A stretch of 33,937 bases of DNA. It comes from an uncultured Lachnospiraceae bacterium (lineage in GTDB: Bacteria; Bacillota; Clostridia; Lachnospirales; Lachnospiraceae). Both the position numbers and the translations under genes were made by a program. The notes beneath the pieces were generated by a model. The model saw only the letters and a list, made by a program, of their open reading frames with translations. It did not search any database and had not been told where the DNA came from. Positions 17,353 through 23,441 of the stretch are shown in pieces. Within the stretch, counting starts at the first letter, position 1. Each line of letters begins with the position of its first letter. The DNA lies in contig CASCWU010000036.1 of the NCBI GenBank assembly GCA_949155905.1, positions 1 through 33,937 of the forward strand, read 5' to 3'.

Positions 17353-17438
17353 GATTCTGATAGATTGATGTAGTGTTTCTTGTATAGGCGGAAGCTTCCT
17401 GCCAAAACAGGAGGTTTCCCGGAAAGGGTGAGAGAGTG

Positions 17439-17798
17439 ATGGGATGCTTGGGTAATGTAGTATGGTTTGTGTTTGGAGGCTGTTTAATGGGAATAAGCTG
17501 GCTGTTGGCGGGAGTACTCTGGTGTATTACGATCATCGGAATTCCCATTGGAGTGCAATGCTTCAAATTCGCCGGGCTGTGCTTTTTTCCATTTGGGAAG
17601 GAGGTGGAGTACGGCGGCGGGGCGGCTTCCGTTCTGCTGAATCTTTTATGGATTCTCCTTTCTGGCCTGCCGTTGGCAACCGAAGCAGCGGTGCTTGGCT
17701 GTCTGTTTTGTCTGACGGTGGTTGGGATTCCGTTTGGGCTGCAATGCTTTAAGATTGCAAAGCTGGCTCTGATGCCGTTTGGATCGGAGGTACGTTAG
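17439..17798 (+). CDS. YccF-domain inner membrane protein
   Basis: The 119-aa membrane protein belongs to the YccF (DUF307) family, whose biochemical role is not established. It shows the family's internal duplication: CITIIGIPIGVQCFKFAGL followed by FPFGKEV in the first half, and CLTVVGIPFGLQCFKIAKL followed by MPFGSEV in the second. About four hydrophobic segments are visible. The frame opens with GTG ATG; the ATG at 17439 is chosen, as the protein then begins MGCLGNVVWFVFGG like its relatives. It precedes the CgeB-like gene by 57 bases and may be co-transcribed with it. Confidence 0.88.
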   Translation: MGCLGNVVWFVFGGCLMGISWLLAGVLWCITIIGIPIGVQCFKFAGLCFFPFGKEVEYGGGAASVLLNLLWILLSGLPLATEAAVLGCLFCLTVVGIPFGLQCFKIAKLALMPFGSEVR

Positions 17799-17855
17799 TC
17801 TGGATTGGAGATTGGTTTGGATCGGAGATATGTTAAAAGAAAGGAAAGGTGAGAA

Positions 17856-19022
17856 ATGAAACAGGTGGTTCTGCTGCAGGGTGGGATAGAAACTCTGGAG
17901 TTTTTTTCAGCGCAGATAGCGAAGGAATTACAAAGGCAGGGAATTCCGGTGTTCCTGTTTACCCTGACGGATGAACGAACGGAAATTCCGGCTTTGGTAC
18001 GGTTCCTTGCAGAGCCGGGAGCCGAAACAGTGCTTTTGACCTTTAATTTCCAGGGCTTGGATCAGGAGGCGGTCTTTTATGATGAAACCGGAACTCTGCT
18101 CTGGGATCGCTATCAGGTGGAATGCCGGAATATCCTGGTCGATCATCCGTTTTATTATTTCCGGGAATTGCAGACACTGCCGGAGAGATATGTCCAGATT
18201 TGTATTGACGGGTATCATGAGCAGTATATGCGCCGCTTTTATCCAGAGGTGACATTGGGGGCGACGACGCCGCTGGCAGGGACGAGGCTTTCAGAGGCGG
18301 GAACCGGGCTTCCGATTGCCAAAAGGCCGAGAAAGCTGATTTTTACCGGAAATTATTCGCCGCCGGAGCAGTTTGATCCGTATATCACGAGACTGGGGTC
18401 AGAGTACGAACACTTTTACCGGGAGATCATCAAGGAGCTTTTGACCCATACAGAACGGAGCATGGAGGAGGTCTTTGAGGAATATCTGCTTCGGGAAATG
18501 GGAACACTTTCCAGAAAAGAACTGCGGGAAGGGATGAGCAATCTGATTTTCTTAGATCTGTACGTGCGCTTTTACTTCCGTGGCGAGGTGGTAAAATGTC
18601 TGGTAGATAGTGGAATTCCAGTGGAGGTATACGGCCACGGCTGGGAAAGGCTTGTCTGCAAAAAGTCGGAAAACCTGATTTGCGGCGGCCTGTTAAACTC
18701 CAGAAAATGCCTGGAAAAAACAGCAGAAGCGCAGCTTTCCTTAAATGTGATGCCCTGGTTTAAGCGAGGCGCCCATGACCGGATTTATAATGCAATGAGA
18801 AACGGCGCAGTCTGTATCAGCGATACGAGCGAATACCTGTTACAGCAGTTAGAGGATGGCCGTGAGCTGTTTTTCTATACGCTTCCAAAGCTGGCAGAAC
18901 TCCCGGAACATGTCAGGGCATGGCAGAAGGACGTAGAGCTGCTTCAGCATATTTCCGCCCAGGCCGCCGCCTGGGCGCAGACCCACGCCAGTTGGGAGCA
19001 TTTTTTGAAGAGAATATTATAA
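17856..19022 (+). CDS. CgeB-like glycosyltransferase
   Basis: The 388-aa protein fits the GT-B glycosyltransferase group related to the spore protein CgeB/YkvP. It has an N-terminal Rossmann-like half (VVLLQGGIETLEFFSAQIAK, then LVDHPFYYF near residue 90). The C-terminal half carries VEVYGHGWE, the LSLNVMPWFKRGAHDRIYNA nucleotide-sugar-binding region and the acidic GAVCISDTSEYL ending typical of the family. It would transfer a sugar to a protein or cell-surface acceptor in the cytoplasm; the acceptor is unknown. There is no signal peptide. AAAGGTGAG precedes the ATG. Immediately after its stop lies the structured tandem repeat. Confidence 0.75.
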   Translation: MKQVVLLQGGIETLEFFSAQIAKELQRQGIPVFLFTLTDERTEIPALVRFLAEPGAETVLLTFNFQGLDQEAVFYDETGTLLWDRYQVECRNILVDHPFYYFRELQTLPERYVQICIDGYHEQYMRRFYPEVTLGATTPLAGTRLSEAGTGLPIAKRPRKLIFTGNYSPPEQFDPYITRLGSEYEHFYREIIKELLTHTERSMEEVFEEYLLREMGTLSRKELREGMSNLIFLDLYVRFYFRGEVVKCLVDSGIPVEVYGHGWERLVCKKSENLICGGLLNSRKCLEKTAEAQLSLNVMPWFKRGAHDRIYNAMRNGAVCISDTSEYLLQQLEDGRELFFYTLPKLAELPEHVRAWQKDVELLQHISAQAAAWAQTHASWEHFLKRIL

Positions 19023-19027
19023 AATAG

Positions 19028-19371
19028 TGGGACTTGCGGAACTTAAAAACAGCGAAATCCCCTGGATAGTACCTGGAGGAATTCTGGATGTGATGCTTTG
19101 CAGCCAGAATTCCTCCGCTAAATAGGTACAGGGAAGGGGGCTTGCGGAACTTAAAACAGCAAGCCCCCTGAACGGTACCTGGAGAATTTTGGGATGCGAT
19201 GCTTTGCAGCCCAAAATTTCTCCGCTGGTATAGGTACAGGGAAGGGGGCTTGCGGAACTTAAAACAGCAAGCCCCCTGAACGGTACCTGGAGAATTTTGG
19301 GATGCGATGCTTTGCAGCCCAAAATTTCTCCGCTGGTATAGGTACAGGGAAGGGGGCTTGCGGAACTTAAA
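19028..19371 (+). repeat. Tandem 108-bp structured repeat, three units plus a partial unit
   Basis: The 364-base gap between the glycosyltransferase and DUF3783 genes is filled by units at 19028-19135 (diverged), 19136-19243 and 19244-19351 (near identical), with a 20-base start of a fourth at 19352-19371. Each unit holds a first hairpin (GGGGGCTTGC/GCAAGCCCCC, perfect in units two and three) whose loop contains GGAACT and AAAACA. A second, 13-bp hairpin has a 16-base loop ending in GCTTTGCAG, and GTACCT/AGGTAC can close around it. Between unit one and the others, three positions of the second stem change on both arms so pairing is kept. The repeat ends about 6 bases before the next gene's ribosome binding site. 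Confidence 0.9.
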
Positions 19372-19386
19372 ATAGGAGTTTATTTT

Positions 19387-19887
19387 ATGAAAGGTGAAAG
19401 AGTGTTATTGTATCAGCTTCGTGGTACGGAAGCTGCCAAGAAGCTTCAGCCGGTTTTGCTTCAAATGGGAATTCGGATAAAGTGTGTGGAACCGGAGGAG
19501 TATGGCCTGCCGATAGGGGTTTTGGCCGGGTTAGAAAAGGCGCCGGAGGAATCTCAGAAATCCCCCACGCCTACGGGAAACGAGGCGTTGCCTGTGGAAA
19601 ATGAGGCATCGTCTGCGGAAAATGAGGCGTTGCCTACAGAAAACGAGGCGTTTCCAGTGGATAACGAGGCATTATCTGTGGAAATTTCGGCTCCGATGAT
19701 GGTGATGTGTGGATTTTCCGGCAGCAGAGTAGATGCTTTTTTACAGCAAATGAGGCGGGCAGGGGTTCCGCGGATTGCCCTGAAGGCTATGCTGACGCCG
19801 ACAAACCGTTATTGGACGTCGAGGGAATTATTTAGGGAACTGCAAAAGGAGCATGAAATGATGCAGAGCCTAAAGAAACCAAAGTAG
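19387..19887 (+). CDS. DUF3783 protein with internal heptad repeat
   Basis: The 166-aa product matches the DUF3783 family, small clostridial proteins of unknown function. The conserved C-terminal part is visible: MVMCGFSGSRVDAFL, then the strongly conserved KAMLTPTNRYWTSRELFRE and a terminal KEHEMM. Residues 1-50 form an alpha/beta start (VLLYQLRGTEAAKKLQPVLLQMGI). Between them lies an inserted linker of five tandem 7-aa units of the NEALPVE type (residues 65-99). The ATG at 19387 follows TAGGAG by 8 bases, right after the structured repeat. It is soluble. Function is unknown. Confidence 0.82.
   Translation: MKGERVLLYQLRGTEAAKKLQPVLLQMGIRIKCVEPEEYGLPIGVLAGLEKAPEESQKSPTPTGNEALPVENEASSAENEALPTENEAFPVDNEALSVEISAPMMVMCGFSGSRVDAFLQQMRRAGVPRIALKAMLTPTNRYWTSRELFRELQKEHEMMQSLKKPK
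19579..19683 (+). repeat. Five tandem 21-bp units inside the DUF3783 gene
   Basis: Five copies of a 21-base unit, consensus AAYGAGGCRTTGCCTGTGGAA with one ambiguous third base, encode NEALPVE, NEASSAE, NEALPTE, NEAFPVD and NEALSVE. The period keeps the frame, so copy-number changes would lengthen or shorten the linker without breaking the protein. Confidence 0.85.
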
Positions 19888-19926
19888 AAGGACAGCACGT
19901 TCCGTCAAGAAAAATGCCGTCAGGGA

Positions 19927-19935
19927 TGCTATGAT
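19927..19935 (+). promoter_or_regulatory. Extended -10 candidate before the AraC-type gene
   Basis: TGC-TATGAT (19927-19935) is an extended -10 box about 77 bases before the start at 20012. No good -35 box is present. Confidence 0.4.
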
Positions 19936-20011
19936 AGAACTGTCCAAAGGGAAAGAGTTTGGAACCAGAGGTGACAGCAACAGAAATGGGAAACCAGACA
20001 GGAGTAGGATC

Positions 20012-21538
20012 ATGGATCAAAAGGCGGCTATTTTCCGTTCTCTGGCATGGATGGAGGAGCGGATAGAGGAAAAGCTGACGGTAGAGGCGGTAGCAGGGAG
20101 TATCCCACTGTCTAAATATTATTATCAGCGTATATTTCGGGAGGCAGTGGGGGACAGTGTGATGAGCTATTTGACACGGCGCAGGCTTTCTTTGGCAGCC
20201 GGAGAGCTGGCGAGGACGAAGGCCTCTGTCTTAGAGATCGCATTGAAATACGGATACGACTCTCATGAAGGGTTTAGCCGCAGCTTTAAGGCACATATGG
20301 GCGTTACGCCAACCGAGTACCGGAAATATCAGCTTTTTGCTGCCTGCTCCGACCAGAAAGGAGAGGGATGTGTTATGTATTCCAGGACGACAGAGGAAAT
20401 CCTGAAAGAACTGAATGGTATGATTGTTCAGGCAAGAGAGGTGGCAGAGGCTTCCAGAAGCTGCAGAAGAAAAGAGACAGAGCTTCCGTCCGGCTATGTT
20501 CCATTTTGGAAACTTATGGCGGATAAAGTAGAAAAGACGGCGGATCAGCTAACGGAACTGCTGGAACGTGTGACGGTAATTACGCAATGTCCCGATAAAA
20601 TAACCGTTCGTTTTCTGATCATCAAGGCAGTAGAGGATGCGGCATTTCAGTTTAACGTGATAGCATTTCAGGCAGGATTGACAACGGCGCGGACAATACC
20701 GGAATATCGGCCGGTTTTACAGCCGCTTTCGGCAAAGTATAATGCTCTGGCAGAGAAGGCGCGGATAGGGGCAGGCAGGATTGCGGAGTTTTTTCAGGAG
20801 CTGGTGGCGCTGATTTTTAAGGATATGAGGGAACAGGCAGAGCAGAAGCTTTGGGAGACTGTCCAGGCGGGCAGGACTGCAGGAGAAGCTTTGTCAGATC
20901 AAAAGCTGCCATACCATTATCTTTCAGACGGGATGATGGGGGTGACAGAGAGGCTGACCGCTATGCCGTTAGAGGAGATTACCCTATATTTTTTGGAGGA
21001 GCAGGTAGTCCGGCTGGATATTATGCTGCTTGCGGCGGAAACGGATTTGCTGCGGGAGCCGTTACATAAGACGATGTTTGACGGGCTTATGGAGTTTCGC
21101 CAGAAGCTCGGGGAACTGCTGGAGCTTTTTAAGGGATTTCCGAGCGAGGAAGCCGAGGCGCTGTTTTCTAAGAAAGAAGAGATGGATTTACGTCAGGAGC
21201 GAACCGAGGCAAAAAAATACCAGGATCTTGTGCTGCAGGAGAGTGTTTTGCTTTTTTATCTAAAGGGTGAGGCCGAAAAGCTCGCTGCTTTGCCGTTAGA
21301 AAAGGAACAGGCGGTAAGCCTGGAGAGGCTTTGTGAAAGGCTGGGAAAAGAGGTAGAAGAGGCAACGGATTTTGCAGATGAGAGGACAGCAGACAAAATA
21401 TTCTGCGGTATAGAGGAGGCAGCGGAGAGGCTGGAGAGACTGGGAGAGGATTTAGGGCTGTATGGAGGTGCGCTGCTTTTTCTGGCAAAGGAATTTCAAG
21501 GATTAAAGAAGCAGGCTATTTTTTGCCGCCAGAAGTAA
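20012..21538 (+). CDS. AraC-type HTH protein with long helical C-terminal region
   Basis: The 508-aa product starts with an AraC-type double helix-turn-helix (residues 10-110): LTVEAVAGSIPLSKYYYQRIF, then VLEIALKYGYDSHEGFSRSFKAHMGVTPTEYRK. This is the reverse of the usual AraC order, where the DNA-binding part is last. The remaining 390 residues are almost wholly helical and charged (for example LLERVTVITQ, AAERLERLGEDLGLYG), with no recognised ligand domain; it is not evidently the GyrI-like domain of Rob-type proteins. The start at 20012 is chosen over one 27 codons upstream because AGGAG lies 7 bases before it. It is probably a transcription regulator with an unfamiliar sensing part. Targets are unknown. 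Confidence 0.78.
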   Translation: MDQKAAIFRSLAWMEERIEEKLTVEAVAGSIPLSKYYYQRIFREAVGDSVMSYLTRRRLSLAAGELARTKASVLEIALKYGYDSHEGFSRSFKAHMGVTPTEYRKYQLFAACSDQKGEGCVMYSRTTEEILKELNGMIVQAREVAEASRSCRRKETELPSGYVPFWKLMADKVEKTADQLTELLERVTVITQCPDKITVRFLIIKAVEDAAFQFNVIAFQAGLTTARTIPEYRPVLQPLSAKYNALAEKARIGAGRIAEFFQELVALIFKDMREQAEQKLWETVQAGRTAGEALSDQKLPYHYLSDGMMGVTERLTAMPLEEITLYFLEEQVVRLDIMLLAAETDLLREPLHKTMFDGLMEFRQKLGELLELFKGFPSEEAEALFSKKEEMDLRQERTEAKKYQDLVLQESVLLFYLKGEAEKLAALPLEKEQAVSLERLCERLGKEVEEATDFADERTADKIFCGIEEAAERLERLGEDLGLYGGALLFLAKEFQGLKKQAIFCRQK

Positions 21539-21545
21539 GATTCGG

Positions 21546-21574
21546 TTGCAATTCCGATTTCCTGATGTTAGAAT
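21546..21574 (+). promoter_or_regulatory. Promoter TTGCAA-N17-TAGAAT
   Basis: TTGCAA (21546-21551) and TAGAAT (21569-21574), 17 bases apart, lie 44 bases before the gene at 21618. Confidence 0.6.
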
Positions 21575-21617
21575 AAAGGCAAAAGGTGACATTACCAGAA
21601 GAGAGGATTTGTAAAAA

Positions 21618-22091
21618 ATGGCCGAGGATTCCAGGGAAATGGAAGAAAACAGACGCAAGGCGGAGCGACAGAGGATGTTAGAGGCATTGCATGACGGCAT
21701 TCAAAGGGGAGAAGAAGCCGAGGACTTATTGTGGCAGGCAGTACTTGCTTATCAGGAATATCCGTTTTATACCACCTCAGGGCTGCCCTTTTTTTACACG
21801 ATAAAGCAAAAGCGAAACGGAGAGTATAGCGGGGAACTGCTAATATCCCGTAAAGAGGGCAGCAAGACTTTGACAAAAAGCTCTATTTTACTGGCATTTC
21901 GTAAAGTATTGGAGCATATCGCGCCGGCTGTGGAGGGATTGGAAGCAAACCCGGATTGGCGACCGGAATACAGTGGTCCTAAGGCAATCGGCCAGATATT
22001 TGGGATTTCTTATGTATATAGCCTGTTTTGGGAAATGGGCCTTATCAGAGTCCCGGAAAAGGTAGAGCGTAACCTAAAGGGGAGGTTGTAA
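21618..22091 (+). CDS. Unrecognised small soluble protein, 157 aa
   Basis: A soluble protein without signal peptide. The first 45 residues are a charged, Glu/Arg/Lys-rich helix (SREMEENRRKAERQRMLEAL). The rest looks like a mixed alpha/beta domain: YPFYTTSGLPFFYTIKQKR, then GELLISRKEGSKTLTKSSI, and a C-terminal GPKAIGQIFGISYVYSLFWEMGLIRV. The last part includes a short helix-turn-helix-like stretch, so nucleic acid binding is possible but not shown. I do not recognise the family. It has its own promoter and is followed by a terminator, so it appears monocistronic. The ribosome binding site (AGAGG) is rather far from the ATG, about 11 bases. Confidence 0.72.
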   Translation: MAEDSREMEENRRKAERQRMLEALHDGIQRGEEAEDLLWQAVLAYQEYPFYTTSGLPFFYTIKQKRNGEYSGELLISRKEGSKTLTKSSILLAFRKVLEHIAPAVEGLEANPDWRPEYSGPKAIGQIFGISYVYSLFWEMGLIRVPEKVERNLKGRL

Positions 22092-22131
22092 AGAGGAAGC
22101 TGTCATAGCATGGAGTATCCGTTAATAGAAA

Positions 22132-22174
22132 CAGAGAATCGCTCCCTTTAAAGGGTGGCCGATTCTCTGTTTTT
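22132..22174 (+). terminator. Terminator between convergent genes
   Basis: Arms CAGAGAATCG (22132-22141) and CGATTCTCTG (22160-22169) form a 10-bp stem with an inner palindrome CCCTTTAAAGGG, followed by TTTTT. It serves the gene at 21618. It may also serve the convergent XRE gene, whose side has a weaker T run. Confidence 0.87.
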
Positions 22175-22178
22175 GGCT

Positions 22179-22370
22179 TTAGATAAATTGTACGACTTCA
22201 TTTGGCGTGCAGCCGCAAACCAGACAAAGCTTTTCTAAAGTGGATAGCGGGATGCTTTCATTTTTCTTTAGGGAGGCTAGCGTTTTGTTGTCAATACCGC
22301 CCTTGATCAGATCGTAATCTGCGAGGTTTTTCTGCTTCATGGTTTCCCATAAAGGGGTGTAATCAATCAT
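22179..22370 (-). CDS. Small XRE-family HTH regulator, 63 aa
   Basis: A compact stand-alone Cro-type DNA-binding protein. The helix-turn-helix covers nearly the whole chain: DYDLIKGGIDNKTLASLKKNE is followed by PLSTLEKLCLVCGCTPNEVVQFI, the standard ending of this family. AAAGGAG precedes the ATG at 22370. No dimerisation or ligand domain is present. It is divergent from the VanZ-like gene, and a TTGTG/CACAA palindrome lies in the shared upstream region, so it may regulate itself or that gene. This is inferred from position alone. Confidence 0.85.
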   Translation of the reverse strand: MIDYTPLWETMKQKNLADYDLIKGGIDNKTLASLKKNESIPLSTLEKLCLVCGCTPNEVVQFI

Positions 22371-22477
22371 ATCAATCTCCTTTCTGGTATCCTTTGCCAG
22401 ACATTATGAGATGTCAGGCCAGCATTTTTGGTGTGTATGAGTAGTATCATTATGACCGAAAATCAGGCAGATGAATA

Positions 22478-22495
22478 TTGTGTATATAATCACAA
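22478..22495. promoter_or_regulatory. Palindrome TTGTG-N8-CACAA, possible operator
   Basis: The arms TTGTG and CACAA flank an AT-only centre (TATATAAT) about 110 bases upstream of the small XRE gene and 155 bases upstream of the VanZ-like gene. The spacing suits a small dimeric repressor. No second copy was seen. Confidence 0.35.
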
Positions 22496-22555
22496 TAAAA
22501 AGAGTGACAATGTTTTGCGGGCATAGAGCTGCTTTCCTAAAAAATAGAAAGAGGA

Positions 22556-22584
22556 TTGCGCAGAGTACCATTTTGTGCTAAGAT
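22556..22584 (+). promoter_or_regulatory. Promoter of the VanZ-like gene
   Basis: TTGCGC (22556-22561) and TAAGAT (22579-22584) are 17 bases apart, with TGC before the -10 box. The stretch TTTTGTGCTA around it closely resembles the promoter at 1195-1223. Confidence 0.55.
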
Positions 22585-22649
22585 AAAATCAATTATTTGG
22601 AGACAGCAAATGAACCTAGAATTGCAAACATAACAAGAAGGAGCCAACG

Positions 22650-23279
22650 ATGTCAATTATAAACCTTGTTTTTACGGATGTACTGACTGCCCTTTATGAA
22701 CCCTTTTGGTTTTCTCTATTAGCGGCAGTTCTTTTTATGTTTTTCTGGCTTTATGCGGGAGAGCATGGCTGGAGGGCGGCGATAAAAAAATGGCTGGCCG
22801 CGTTTCGGACGGTGCCGCAGTTTCGCAGGATTCTGGTCTTGGCGTTTTTTACCGTGATGATTTTAATGAAAACGCTGTTAAATCGGGAAATGTGGCTGAA
22901 TCCTCTCTGTAATGTCATGGGAGGCTGGACCTTTTATGATATGGAGGGAAATTTAACTGCGGAATCGGTGGAAAATTTTATGATGCTGGTTCCGTTTACG
23001 GCCTTACTGCTCTGGAGCTTTCCGGGGGAATTGGGGCTGGGGCAAAAGCGGGAGCAGCAAGAGACTTCTGTTTACAGGCCAAGCTTAAAAAAAGTAATCA
23101 GGGCTTCTGTAAAATATGCGTTTTTATTTTCTCTGATGATTGAAATACTCCAGCTTCTTTTCAGGCTTGGAACCTTTCAGTTATCAGATTTGTTTTATAA
23201 TACAGCAGGCGGTATGCTTGGAGGTATTTGTTACTATCTCGGCGCGCTCCTTCAGGCATGGAGAAGAAGGAAAAAATAG
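22650..23279 (+). CDS. VanZ-like membrane protein
   Basis: The 209-aa protein has about five membrane segments (for example FWFSLLAAVLFMFFWLYAG and ILVLAFFTVMILMKTLL). It also carries the VanZ family motif near the end: EILQLLFRLGTFQLSDLFYNT then AGGMLGG. VanZ relatives are loosely linked with glycopeptide resistance and envelope stress, but most chromosomal copies, like this one with no vanA-type genes nearby, have no known role. AAGGAG lies 7-8 bases before the ATG. It is followed after 162 bases by the GH78 gene on the same strand. The spacer is A/G-rich and holds no clear terminator, so read-through is possible. Confidence 0.85.
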   Translation: MSIINLVFTDVLTALYEPFWFSLLAAVLFMFFWLYAGEHGWRAAIKKWLAAFRTVPQFRRILVLAFFTVMILMKTLLNREMWLNPLCNVMGGWTFYDMEGNLTAESVENFMMLVPFTALLLWSFPGELGLGQKREQQETSVYRPSLKKVIRASVKYAFLFSLMIEILQLLFRLGTFQLSDLFYNTAGGMLGGICYYLGALLQAWRRRKK

Positions 23280-23441
23280 CGGGTATCTTGTTTTTCGGCA
23301 CAGAAAGGGAACGCTCCTCTTGCCTGGCGGCATTGTCCTTGGCATACCTGATGGCTTACGATGACAGGAAAGCAAAGGGTAAAAAAGATAGGAAAAAAGA
23401 GATAGAAAAGAAGGATAGAGAAAGAAGGGAGCGGAAAGCAT

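Noticed and set aside
19017..19322. Minus-strand 101-aa reading frame with a repeated 36-aa block
   Set aside because: It is only the translation of the 108-bp repeat, whose length is a multiple of three. It has no ribosome binding site, and the selection seen is on base pairing, not on protein.
19028..19371. CRISPR array
   Set aside because: The whole unit is repeated, with no unique spacers between short repeats, and no cas genes are present.
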